From Persicaria tinctoria (lineage: Eukaryota; Streptophyta; Magnoliopsida; Caryophyllales; Polygonaceae), in contig JBANSL010000019.1 of assembly GCA_037127255.1 (NCBI GenBank), positions 16,949,001-17,013,000 of the forward strand: DNA of 64,000 bases, given 5' to 3'. Positions 23,934 to 35,289 of this stretch are shown here, one piece after another; position 1 is the stretch's first letter; each line of letters begins with the position of its first letter. The notes under the pieces are model-generated. The model made no database searches. It had not been told where the DNA came from and was given only the letters and a program-made list of their open reading frames with translations. The position numbers and the translations under genes are program-made.

Positions 23934-23973
23934 TCTTTATTCTGCATCAAAAAAAAAAGTTGGGTTACATACG

Positions 23974-25548
23974 TAAACTTTTTTTTTATTTTAGTTATAT
24001 GTATTAATATTAATATTAATATTAATAATATCATTAACAAAAAAATTGAAGTAAAATAAATTAGCATTTAGCTTAATAAATAAAAAAGTGTAAAGTGAAA
24101 TAAGAGTCGCGCAACTCTCTATTGTGAACAAAAAAAAAGTAAAAAGTTGAAAAGTTGGTGGAAAGCTATGTGGCAGGAATAGTTGCTGATGTGGCTGAAA
24201 TTAAGAGTCGTGTGACTCTCTGTTGCTCTTGCTCATGGTCTAATATGGGTTTGACGCATGTTTGGATCGAGTCAGATTTTTCTATTATCAATTCAAAGAC
24301 CGTCATAGGAGTGATGTTTCAAAGATATATTGTTCTCATATTGCCAACCAAAACAAGGTGAAAGTTGTAGCTCACAACTCACAACATTCAGAATCGGCAA
24401 GGGCCATGGGGCGGCCTAGGGTGACAACAAAATCCCACTTCCTCCTTTGAGTCGCGGGGCGGCCACCCGGGGATGCCAACATTTTTCCCTTTCAAATTTG
24501 GTCTTGATGTCAACATGAAAGCTTTCCAATGCATACTTACAACAGTCAATCATCGGACCATCGAAGTCTCCAAAAAGTGCATTACAAGTTCAACTTGTCG
24601 GACGACAATTTCTGTAGATTTTTTTTTACTTAGGCTTTCGAACTTCGACGACTCTGCTCTCGTGCTCTCCACTTTTTTTTCTCTTCTTGACTCTTTCTCC
24701 CTCCATTAGCCTCCTCATTCCTTGTTGGATACTTGGATTCATATTTATCTAAAAATAATTTAAAAAAATGCATAGATTCCGTCTCCACCAACAAAATGGG
24801 TATGAATGCAAATCTAGCCTAAATCGTACCTTATAAATTTTTATAATGCTAAACCTAATACATCTCCATCTCTTCTTTGATCCACACCCATCAAATCTTA
24901 AATTTGGTCAAACCAACCCTATCAAACAATTTTAACTCTTGAGTCTTGACAAACAAAATAGACAAATCATACCCTTACTCCAAGTCCAGGATATGGGAAA
25001 CAAAATATAGAACAAAGTCAAAATATATTTGACAATCATATGGTGGAGTATCTAATATATCAGCAACAAAATTATGGATTTTTAACCAAACTCAACAACA
25101 AGAAGAATAAGAAATAACAAAAATTTATTCAAAATTAAATTCAAAATCAGGAAAGAGCAAAATAATTCCAAGAGAAAGATGAGTCATAGCCCAATCATGA
25201 CAATAACATAGATAAAAGGAAACTTAGACAAAATGTTACTGTAGATGACAATGTCTAGGTTGAGATTGAATAAAATTAAAATTTGATAGATCCACACTGC
25301 AATCAGGAAGAACGTACACTTATGATTTCATTACCAGGAACGACGGTTTCATCATCAAGAATAATGTAGGAAACAAAATCTAGATTGGATATGGAACATG
25401 TTAAACAAACAGCATTTAGCTAAATCGTTAATCTTTATTCCACATGATCCATGCAGTAAAAAATCAAGGTTACGATAATATTGAAATCGAATTAGACAAT
25501 CTTAAAATTTTCAACTCATTGAAAGAAACTTAAAAATGTACTTAGGCT
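23974..25548. other. Intergenic, AT-rich, no gene recognised
   Basis: Contains a TAATAT run (about 24000-24035), two related short inverted motifs (AGAGTCGCGCAACTCTCT near 24104 and AGAGTCGTGTGACTCTCT near 24205, about 100 bp apart), and a GC-richer patch (24380-24480). A piece near 24500-24570 (GCTTTCCAATGCATACTTAC) resembles the style of LTR sequence at 20430, inverted. Small frames show no motif. Confidence 0.4.
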
Positions 25549-26820
25549 GTGTTCGGTAAGGGTTTTTAGGAGATTCTGCAGATTTTGAAAAAACATAAAT
25601 CAGTTTACACCAGTTGAAATGGTGTTCGGTGGTAGCTTCTATGAGATTTGGAGATGGGATTGTGGGGATTTCAGTAGATCATTTCGAAATCTTCCCAGGC
25701 CAAGATTGTGGAGATTGTGTGGAGATTTCACATTCACATCGACAATATTGCCCCTGCCAAAGCATTCATCAGATCCGGAGAGAGGCAGGAGCGAAGGAGA
25801 AGCGGCGACCTTCATCACCATCGCCGATCTTACCTCCTCTTGTCTCTTCTCGTCGACAGGGGGGTCAGGATTTAAGGCCGGCGGTGGAGAATAGCTCCAG
25901 GGGAGTCGGTGACGGGCTGTTCTTCCCCAAATCGGGAGCTTAGAACCCTAACATGGGGGAATCGAGAGCATCCCTTCCGGCCGACAGCAGTGCCCTCCTC
26001 CGGCCACTGCGAGGCTCCAAGGGCGAGCGTCGATCCGCCATTATTGGGGCTTCAAGCTTCAATCCCCCATTTTTTGGGCAACCTCACTGTCACCTGTTAA
26101 GCTGGCTATTGTGCCCAATTTCCCTTCGATTTTTCACATATTGTTGTCGATTTCATTATTTGTGTAGATGTGGTCGTAATTGTTCGACATTTGCAAATAT
26201 ATCTCCCAAATTCGTGCCTAACATGGTTTTGATTTGTCCCAAATGCTTTCGATTTTTCAGATTTGGTTGTCGATTTCACATTTTGTAGATGTTTTGGTAA
26301 TGCTTGGAGAGGATTATTATGGGTTTCTCCCAAAATACCTTTGATTCCTCCCAATTGCAACGTGTTGCAGGAGTTTGCAGAGACAAGTTGGAGGAGGAGA
26401 AAGATGAATTTCTGAAATTGGACACCTTCATTCATACGTGGTCTAGGCTGTAATATAATGCTGAATTGCTGAGTATTGGCAAAATCTGACCAACCCGAGA
26501 ACTTAGTCCGATCGATCTTATTACAGAAGACGTCCGATGTATCGTACCTCTTCAACGGCGGAGAGGAGGTGGAACTCGTCGTCGATTTGCTGCCGTTCTC
26601 CCTGCGACAGATCAAGTCGGAGAAGGTGGGAGGTGAAGGCGGGGGATTTCCAGGCGGCCGCAGTGGTGGAATCGACAACTCCGGCCGTCACCAGTGCCTT
26701 GTCGTCGCCAGCTCGGAGTTGTCGTGGGTGAGTGTGTGAAAGAGGAGGAAGAGAGGTCACGAGGGAGGGGGGCAGGAGCTGGGTACGAGGGGTACTATTT
26801 TAAGGGTACAATGGTAATTT
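25549..26820. other. Unassigned, possibly transposon-carried exon
   Basis: Begins with GGCTGTGTTCGGTAAGG, like the ends of many plant hAT/Harbinger-type non-autonomous elements, but no matching inverted end was found. GC rises at 25760-26060 and 26490-26770. On the minus strand 26758-26549 is an open exon-like stretch ending in a GTACGA donor after FHLLSAVEEV. It could be a captured first exon. I do not recognise the protein. Confidence 0.3.
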
Positions 26821-27525
26821 TCAACCTTCAAAATACATCACAATTTGGCTTGAACCAAAGAAAATATGGCTTGAGCTCACAGTTTGAGGTGCGATGATGG
26901 TCTTGTTTGCCTCAAGGAGGTCTTTGGCGGCTCTCCACAAAATGGCGTTGGCTTGCTCCAACGCGGGAGACCGGGCTAACTTACGAAGGGCCCCGGTTTT
27001 CCCACGCTGAGAGCCGCATTTTCGACCCCTCCTTCTCTTGGGCTTGCTTGCCTTCTTGGCCATTGGAACGGGTGGCAAAGGAGTTGCGACAGCCCCGACA
27101 TTCCTTTTTATGACATGGATGACGGGTTGTCGAACCACTCTCTCATTGGGCTTAGTGCCTCTAGAGCTGGCGGTGTAGCTACCACTCCGACGAAGTGCGA
27201 ACCGATTGCCAGTTGGTGGCCCATTGACCTTGTTCTCCTCAACCTTCACATACCTGGGCTTTTTGCCCTCATGGTTCAAGAATTTCTTTGGCTTCATGCC
27301 CTCCTCCGAGACAAGCTTTGGGGACCTCACCACCCAGTTGGTGGTCTTCTCCTCCTCCAAAGCTGGTAAAGCATCGAAGATGTTGTCGATTGGGATCTCC
27401 GCAGTAATGGAGTTCCTAGAGACATCAAAGCGAACCTCAAAGGCTCGTCTTTTGATCCAGCGGCCACCCCTCACGACAAACGTGGCTGGTAGCTCATCAA
27501 AGTTGACAGTTGCGATGGGTGCCAT
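26821..27525 (-). CDS. Gag-like basic protein of a gypsy element, truncated
   Basis: A 234-codon frame starting with ATG at 27525, about 75 bases downstream of the primer-like site, where gag of a gypsy element begins. The N-terminal 60 residues (MAPIATVNFDELPATFVVRG) look folded; residues 70-190 are strongly basic and low in hydrophobics, with KPKRRRGRK near residue 165; the tail reads ALEQANAILWRAAKDLLEAN. No CCHC zinc knuckle or protease is present. It ends at TGA where element sequence also seems to stop, so the natural protein was probably longer. The function as gag rests on position and composition; it could instead be a leader protein of a Tat-type element. Confidence 0.45.
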   Translation of the reverse strand: MAPIATVNFDELPATFVVRGGRWIKRRAFEVRFDVSRNSITAEIPIDNIFDALPALEEEKTTNWVVRSPKLVSEEGMKPKKFLNHEGKKPRYVKVEENKVNGPPTGNRFALRRSGSYTASSRGTKPNERVVRQPVIHVIKRNVGAVATPLPPVPMAKKASKPKRRRGRKCGSQRGKTGALRKLARSPALEQANAILWRAAKDLLEANKTIIAPQTVSSSHIFFGSSQIVMYFEG

Positions 27526-27620
27526 TTCCCTTGTAATTAAAACAAATAATCAAACATTAGTACAAATACAACTAAGAGATGAAAAGGCAAAAAGGGTCGC
27601 ACCGAGCGTGCCAAAAAATA

Positions 27621-28739
27621 TGTTGGACAAAAATGCGCGATGTCATTGCACAACACATTTTATTTGATTTTTAATATTCGAGTTCGACCCCTTTTGGTTA
27701 TCCTCTTGATTCGAAGTCATACCGATACCAAGATTTTGGTGGTTTTGGTGATTTGGGCTGCACCCGAATTTTAACGGGTTGCCTACGTATCTCTTGGAAG
27801 AGAATCAAGCCTCACGTAGTTCCGAATGGTTGGATTTGTGTGTTTTATCACCTTTAAGGTTTTCATGCATCATTGGATCGTATTAGGACCCACCTTCTCG
27901 GAAGGGTAGCCCTAACATAAATCACACTATCATATGCATGAGATTTTCTCATGTATCACCCGAATAAATTGAGCACACCTTCTCGGAAGGGTTTCCCAAC
28001 TCAACGGCTATCACTTACACGGAAAATCATGTTTGTTTAATTTAGATCTAATTTTAACCCCGTCTTCATTTTCAAGGTGAATTTAGAGGTCAGCGACTGT
28101 ACCCGACATATTCTTGAGATTTAATATCGGGTTTCCTACGTAACTCATAAAAGAGTATCAAGTCTTTACGTAGTTCTTTTTAAGAACCGACATGATTTAA
28201 TTTAGGGAGATTTAACCTCATATTCATTTGAGAGTGAATTTAGAGGTCGACAACTGTACCCGATATATTTTTAGAATTTAATACCGGGTTACCTACGTAG
28301 CCGTTTTTACGGCATCAAATCTTTACGTAGTTCTACCCAGAACCATTTGAATTGGCTTTGATTAGTTTTGACCTCATATTCATTTATAAGTGAATTTAGA
28401 GGCAGACGACTGAATCCGATATATAGTGAATTTTAATATCGAGTTTCCTACGTAACTCATAAAAGAGTATCAAGTCTTTACGTAGTTCTTTTTTAAGAAC
28501 CAAGTTTATATTTGGTGAAACTTGATTTGAGGTTTTGACTCCGTTTTTATTGACGTCGATTTGAGATTGACCCACTAGAATTAATTGGCAAAGAATATTT
28601 GACGAGTTTAATTTTATGTTTTGGTCAAACTCGAATTCTTAATTTATGTCAATTATAATTCTTATATTTTAGTGGGTATGTTGTGCAATTAGGCCTAAAT
28701 TTATTTCCTTTTTGGGACAAGTTCACACCGTATACAACA
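27621..28739 (-). repeat. LTR with internal CTACGTA repeats
   Basis: The minus-strand sequence runs from TGTTGTATACGG (28739) to TGTCCAACA (27621), short inverted ends TGTTG/CAACA, 1119 bp. It contains repeats at about 27777, 28128, 28285 and 28439, each with CCTACGTA and, about 35 bp on, ACGTAGTTC; the last three are 154-157 bp apart. ACCTTCTCGGAAGGGT also occurs twice (27891 and 27980). Confidence 0.6.
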
Positions 28740-30250
28740 TATATCATATATATGTTATATTGGTGATCACTCCACTCCTTGTTTTGTTTCAGCCGTAGCC
28801 CAAACACAGAAGCAGCCCACTCCTTTTATTTTTTTGAGCCCAGCTTGTTAACAAAACAAAACAAGGTCAACTTGCTTCCTTTTTCCAACAGAGATGTGTC
28901 TTTTTTTTTTATTATTGTTCATCTTCTTCCTGGCAACAAAAGGGGAGCTTCAATGGCTGTCGGAAGCAGCTGCGGTACCACGGCTGGAGTTGCTGGCTTT
29001 GGGTGTTGCCGGGCTGGAACAGAGAGGTGGCGAAGCAAGGTGGATCCGGCTGAACTCGGGCAAAGCGAGGACGGAGCTGATCGAGCTAGGTTGAAACGAG
29101 AGGGGTGTGGGTCAAGCCCCGACAACCCAGAACGAGTCACCGTTGGGGTGGGGACGTCGAAAATTTGTGTGAAGAAAAGGTGCAACAGGTTTGTCTTCTC
29201 CCTTTCCCCCTTCAATTTGTCCTCAATTTGAAACAATGTGGGTAATTTGATTTGAGATAATTGGGGCTGAATTCAATTTTTTTGATTTGGGGCTTACTAC
29301 TTCACGCGATTAACAAGGGTTTACTGAGCGAATTCTTTTGAAACGGGGCCCCAGGACCAACTAGATCAAAGAGGAAGATGCGGATGAGTTCCGACATCAA
29401 CAACCGTCAGAGGTTCTCGAGGGCTTGCGAGCCCGGGTGCGGTGCTCTAACTGTCAATGGACACGAGCAAAGGCACCACAAGGAAGCGGAGGGTAGCTAT
29501 GGCTCGAGCAAGTCAGGTTGGTATCAATTTTTGTTGATTCCTACCAACTCCTGATTTTGAGATGTGAGAGCCACTGGCTTGTTTTTTTTTTTTTATCTTG
29601 TCTGAGGTTGTACTAGATGATTCCTTGAAATTACAGTCCTCGATTGCATTTTGAGATATACTTTACTTAAGGTTGAATTTGGTATGAAATTGGAACCCAA
29701 ATGTCTCTTTTTTCCTCTCTTGAAATTACAGTTTGATGTTGCTCCTTTCAAATTAACATATTTAGGGACATGCCGGTCTTGAGAAAAGAAAATTGATTGC
29801 CTTTGTTAGACTTTGGTTCAACCATTATGCAAATGAACTTAGTAACAGTTTGCACCCAACTTTGTTTGCTGAATTGATTCACCCTCAACTGAGATTTGAT
29901 GCTTAACTTCCATTTTATATGGATTTTACATTTGCTTTACACTATCCCAGGGTAAATCAAAGTGATGTGACAGTAGGTTTCAGTTTACTGGCTTCTTGAA
30001 ATTCTGATGGGGACGATGAGTTTAAATTTAATCCCAGCTTTGCAATTGTTTGTGCCTAGCCTAAGTGCCATTTTGTACAGCTTTAGTTCGCCTAGGCTGA
30101 ATACATGTCATGATTTCATTTTCTCCAATTTGTTCAATCTCCAGATTGGTAGGGAGGATACTTTGCTTTGCATTTAGTGTATTTTGACATTAATTAGGAG
30201 TCTAACTGTAGAGTCATCTAGTTAGAATATCCAGTCATGTATATTTGTTT
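28740..30250. other. Unassigned; leader-like exons, no protein recognised
   Basis: Starts with a TATA-like palindromic run and contains GC-richer stretches (28950-29190; 29340-29520) ending in GT donor-like sites (CAGGTTTGTC near 29187; CAGGTTGGTA near 29516). This resembles a 5' UTR with introns or another long LTR. The frame at 28779-29231 lacks motifs. AT-rich sequence follows. Confidence 0.35.
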
Positions 30251-30254
30251 TAAA

Positions 30255-31020
30255 CATTGATGCAAGCCAAAAATTGGGCAGGGCTTCGCCTCTCTAAACC
30301 GATCCACACCGGGATCGAATGTAGTGGCGAAAGAATATCCTTTCGAGCCAACTACGAGAGTATATGCTCTCAACCTATGACGTGATGGACTCTAGGCGAA
30401 AGAAAATACTTTCAAGCCTATGACGAGCCCAAACACTAGGTGAGAGCATGTGAACCCAAGCCCGGGTTAATCTTCTCTATTGTCATGTTTACTTGTACCT
30501 GCAAGAAATGAGAAAAACTAAAAGAGTTGGCCATAGAGTCTACCTACTGCACAAAACCTTCACCAAAGTGAATACAGAAACTGATTTCTTTATCTCTTTG
30601 TTAAATCAGCCTTTTTCTCTCTTGCTTTTTTTTTTTACTCTCTCAGCACTTGCTCTGTAACCACCCCCGTAGGCCTTTCAAGACCTCTATTTATAGGGTC
30701 TAAATAGGAGCAGTTACTTCTTGCAGTTATCTAGCAATTAAACCCCACCTTTTTATTTCTTTCTCTATTTTTTTCTTGGATGAAAAGGCTGGGAACTCCC
30801 CACGTTCAATAGGAGTAAGGGTGGTTACAACTCACCCATAACCTCCCTTTTTAACAGTTTCTTCCTTTCTCTGCCAAACTGATCGATGGACCCCACATGT
30901 AATTGGGTCATCTTGGGCTGATATGTTAATGGGCCTTTGTTTTCTTTTACTCTTTAATTTCACTTCAGCCCATTATGAACTTTAATGTAGAGCAGATCAA
31001 CGTCAAAAATCCCAAACATG
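30255..31020 (-). mobile_element. Possible LTR fragment with minus-strand promoter
   Basis: CCCTATAAATAGAGG on the minus strand (30699-30685) is a strong plant TATA box. Downstream on that strand are a pyrimidine/purine-rich leader and two related hairpins (GGCGAAAGAATATCCTTTCGAGCC-like at 30331 and 30396). This looks like an LTR pointing left, but TG/CA ends and a target duplication were not found. Confidence 0.35.
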
Positions 31021-33169
31021 AATTTATGAAATCCATAAAATTTGACCTAAACACTATGTTCGTCGCATGAGTAAATTTTTTGCTAAAAAAACGTATATTT
31101 ACAATATTCAAGCACATTCACACCTGCTTACACAATCAAGCACAAATACACATGCTTACATATTTGACAAATTCTGCATTTATATTCACATGCACAAAGT
31201 GCAACTACACAATCAGTTCACAAAGCCTGCCCTTACACATATTCACAATCGGTTCACAGTTTGGTTTGAGGTTCACAAATCAAAAACAAAATAAGATAAC
31301 CAAATTCTGGCAAAAATTTTGCAGAACTTACATCCAAATAATTAAAATTTGCTACTCCATCTGAGTTGTGAGAAAATATGCAGCCTGCAAGATCATACAA
31401 AAACGAGTAAAATGTATGCATCCTGCAAGATCAAGAGCAGTACAAAGTAACATCTTAGTAACTAGTAACATCTGGACAATTTCAACAGAAAAGAGCTGAG
31501 AGATTTTGATTTGATAAGAAAGCAAAATACTTGCTCAACACGCACGTAAAACATTTGAGAATAAAGAAAGAGTTGCGTCATACCTGAATCATGCGCATGT
31601 CTAAGCGTCCAAGGAAAATTGGGAATTATGAGAAGTGTTTCACACAAACAAACAAACAAACAAACAAAGGGTGATAAGCAAAGAATAGCAAAGGGTGATA
31701 ATTATGATTGATGAAAAACGGGTAAGTATATAACACAGTATCACTGAATGCAAGAACATATCCAAGTTACATTTAAGCAAAAAACGGAGAAAAGAGAGGT
31801 ACATACTCCATCTTTAAATGCATCTTTAGCCTCCCTAAAAGCACTCGAATGCAATCCACCTTTCATCAAAAAAATTGGAAGGTAACACAATGTATTAGGG
31901 GTAAATAAAATGAAGTTCACTACAAGTCTTATACAATTAAATTAAAATAGCTCACTCCTCGATAGAAAAGGCTAAACAATGCCTAAGCAAAAGTTACTAG
32001 CAATAATCAAATTCACCCAATTAAAAGGTACTGAGAATTGTAGTAAACGATTACAAAAATGAAATGGTTAATGAAGAACATGCTTTTTATGGATTAACAC
32101 TAACAAATGCTAAAAATGCAAGTAAGAAAGAAGAAATAAACAACTACGGACAAAACTACAACTAATTATAAAGTAAGGCACAATCTGTCACATTCCCTCC
32201 TGAACAGGGATAACTAAATCTAAATATATAACCCCTTTAATTTTATCCTTAACTCTCTCTAATAAAGAAAAAATACAGAGCAAATGCATGGTTAAGGGTT
32301 TGCAGTATTAGGTGTAACAAGGATAAAGATGATTAAAGAATAATATTATACATGTGTTTTTGCTTAGTGTTCAACACCTATATCATAAAAGAGGATATAT
32401 TTGCTGAATACACTAATAAAAAGAATTCCATGAGCAATGGTGTGCCTCCATAAATAAAATTAGCTAAGAATATAATTTTTGAAGCATGAAAAATAGTTAC
32501 TGCTAATGAGTCAACTAAAACATTTCATTCCTTTTTTCTCTTAAGTATGACTTTTATATGTTCTGCAATTCAAATCAAGGTTACACAAATCTTTGATTGC
32601 AATTTATATGTATATTCTATTAGTCTCATGCTTTTCTTTTTGCAATCGGTGGCTGGCTATCCGATAAGTATACAGAAATAAACCATAAAAAATAAGACAA
32701 ATAGACAATCATAGATAGAGAAAGACCAGTGGAGAGAGAGCCTCTTTCCTAGAAGTGAGGCTGAGTAGATATGCAAACAGCGGACCAAAGAAGTGAAAAG
32801 AGAAATTAGGAACAGCGGACCAAAGAAGTGATGCCTCCAGGTACAATAACAACAACAAAATGAAAAATAATCGTCATTCAGAAAGGGGAGAAGTAACAAG
32901 TTAAAGCCCTAATAAAGGATAATAACTCAAACAATTTACATCATCCTGCAAGCTCATTCAATGAAAACATGAGGCTACAAGCTTCAATAAATGGCATAGC
33001 CTCCTAAATAAAAATATACATTAAAACTTCTCTTTTCAGTTGATATATGAAGGTAATTTGCAATGAAAAGAAAGCATGAAGTTGAATAAAAAAAATTAGA
33101 TGCTTTTATTCTTTAAAATCTTATATAAGTTGAATATGTCATTCGACCATACATCAAATTAACACATAC
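31021..33169. other. Intergenic or intronic AT-rich sequence
   Basis: No gene established. Visible items: a CA-rich low-complexity tract (31100-31260), a CAAA microsatellite (about 31645-31667), a 21-bp direct repeat AACAGCGGACCAAAGAAGTGA-type (about 32775 and 32811), and isolated exon-like pieces on the minus strand (for example 31835-31808, REAKDAFKDG). Confidence 0.4.
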
Positions 33170-33662
33170 ATGTTCCTGAGTTGCAAGTTTTTCCTGTGAA
33201 GCAAGCAACTCTTCTTCTTTCTTGTTTAATGACATCTCCTTCTCGTTTAGAGCCTACAGAAGACAGCCATTGTGTTCAGATACACAAATAAATGTATCAA
33301 AATCAACAACCATTGAATAAGAACACCAAAACAAAAGAAAATAAGACCCTCAATCTCTTTCATAAATAGATGCTAATTTCAGATCGATATCATATTCTTT
33401 ATCTGTCAAAACCTTCCCCTTGAATGAAATGTTCTCCCACAAAGTTTTCAACTGTTCTTACCCTAGCCAATCTGGGTCTCTCTTCCCAATTGCCTATTTC
33501 CTCAAATCAAACCCTAACCAAACACTAATCAAGCTCCTAAATTGAAATGAAAGGGGTTTGAAGCCTTATAATGGGGATAGAGTGAATAGTACATATCTGA
33601 GGAAGAGAGAGAGTGAACGATACCTGTTCTCCGGCGAGAACCTCTTTTGTATATCTTTTTGT
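33170..33662 (-). pseudogene. Two coiled-coil exons of an unidentified gene
   Basis: On the minus strand two exons have proper splice sites: 33662-33624 (39 nt, TKRYTKEVLAGEQ) and 33253-33170 (84 nt, ALNEKEMSLNKKEEELLASQ and on to KLATQEH). Both are in phase 0 and would join directly. The second is strongly charged with heptad-like leucines, so a coiled coil. It reminds me of plant nuclear lamina-like NMCP/CRWN proteins, but that is a weak guess from composition. No start, stop or further exons are secure; it may be an old fragment or part of an undetected long gene. Confidence 0.35.
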
Positions 33663-35289
33663 CTGAAAATAACCAGTTTAGATAATTCTAATCAATGTAG
33701 TGGTCCTAAACCTTTTCTATTTTCCACACATTAACCCCAAGCACGAAAACGGATGCACCTTAAATTTGTTCTTCTCATCATGATCGCTATAATTAGGTAG
33801 TCATTAAGTTATGATTTATTATGTGCAAAATTTCAAAATTTTGGTTACAATGTAAAGGAAAGACATTTTAGTAGCACAAAGAATTTTCCAAAACTAAGGG
33901 TTGCGACAAAGAATTTTTGGAGTAATAGAAAATGTTTTGGGTGAGACATCAGAAGACAACACAGGCATGCCATACGCATACAACTATGAACTATGGGGTG
34001 TAATTTCATCTTTTATAACAACAATCAATTGTTGGTTACTTTCTACACTGTGCAAAAACGAGAGTCGTATCGGGTTTATTTTTTTTATTTTTTTTTGTAA
34101 TAAGGTCGGATCCACACCTAACATAGATCTTGTAAATCTATATAATTAATTAGTAGATTTTAGGAAACACGGGAAGTCGGTGACGACTAAGGGGATGGGG
34201 GTTTCGATATTTGGAGTTCGAATTGCTTGTCTTCGGCTTTCGAAGTTGGTGAACACTTAACCCGACACCAGCCTCCCAAACCAATTAAATCTCTACAGGC
34301 CTTGAAAGTCTGGATCGTCATCATACCTTTGAATGCATTGTAGCGAAATCCTACAAACCCAGCGGTTTTCAAGTTTGAGTTCATGGCGTACACAACTTAC
34401 TGTACTAATTTCACAAAAATCTGGGTCTCCAGGCTTGAACCGGATGAGCCACTCAAACTCCAAGCCATATCATCAGCAAGTTCAGCAACAGCTCTATAGG
34501 TGGAAACAGGCACACTACCTTTGGAGAGGAAATGGCTCTCGTCCATACCAATTGGGTCAACATGTGTTAGATCAACTATCAATAGGTATACAACAATGAA
34601 GGATTGCAAGCTCAAGATTGTTGACATCCCATATTGTTTTGTATAAATGACAATGTTATGGCCGATGCTCAATATTGTTGCCTCCAAGCAAATATGCTTA
34701 AGTTCATTTAGCCATTACATATGCATAAGAACAATTCAAAAGCAAACTAAAACATATGGTTTTGAGGCAAAAGGACATGCGCTTTGAGCAGAGTCCTGTT
34801 CTTGGGGGCAATCCTCCGAACATATCACTCCTCATGAATTACACAAGTTTCGATAGCACATGTCCAAAAACAAAAAAAGTCTGGGCATTGATTGAGAAAC
34901 TCGTCCACGTTGCAATTTCAATCAATACGAAATATCATACAAGAAGATTTCAACTTAATGATAAGCATGGCAAGTATGATGCGTTGTCAACACACTCAAC
35001 CCGTCTCCAGCAAGCAATATTCCTTTCCTAATATCATTGTAAAGCTACAAAAGAGTGTAATGATCAAACGATAAGGTTCCCTATGAATGTGCATAAGAAA
35101 ATCTCCTGTAGCCAGCATAAGACTTGAACCCAAAGTGTTGAGTTGGGGAAGGAGATTCCCCCTCAAAAGTACAACAAAGGATTAAGGGAGATCGCCTACA
35201 AACAATTGCTGCATAGTTACATGATTGGGAAAATAGCCTACTTTTGTAACAAAATCTAAAACTGCAAGGGCTGATGACAACTAAAACAC
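33663..35289. other. Unassigned sequence downstream of the MPP6-like gene
   Basis: The first few hundred bases left of 35290 would be the 3' UTR of the MPP6-like gene. On the minus strand 34570-34400 reads STYRAVAELADDMAWSLSGS in an open frame and 34393-34325 reads GFVGFRYNAFKG before a GTATGA donor. These may be exons of a decayed gene; I do not recognise them. The rest is AT-rich. Confidence 0.35.

Larger units (their letters stand above)
11422..23957 (+). mobile_element. L1-type LINE, split by an LTR retrotransposon
   Basis: The element is bounded by an exact 16-bp target duplication, AGTTGGGTTACATACG (11406-11421 and 23958-23973), and ends in a poly(A) of about ten (to 23957/58). Without the 6.7 kb insertion at 14069-20742 it is about 5.9 kb. 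It has a long leader (11422-13060) and one ORF2 region: endonuclease, reverse transcriptase, zf-RVT and RNase H. ORF2 is broken by nonsense codons and frameshifts, so the copy is dead. No ORF1 with a CCHC zinc knuckle was found. Confidence 0.9.
26821..28739 (-). mobile_element. 5' part of a Tat/Athila-like Ty3/gypsy element
   Basis: On the minus strand: LTR (28739-27621), then TTTTTTGGCACGCTCGG (about 27618-27602), resembling the TTTGGCGCC-type primer region of Tat/Athila elements, then a gag-like frame (27525-26821). Pol and the 3' LTR are missing; the element stops near 26821. Lineage is inferred from the primer region only. Confidence 0.5.

Noticed and set aside
25549..28760. A single DNA transposon starting GGCTGTGTTCGG and ending beyond the Tat-like LTR
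   Set aside because: No inverted partner of the start was found anywhere to the right.
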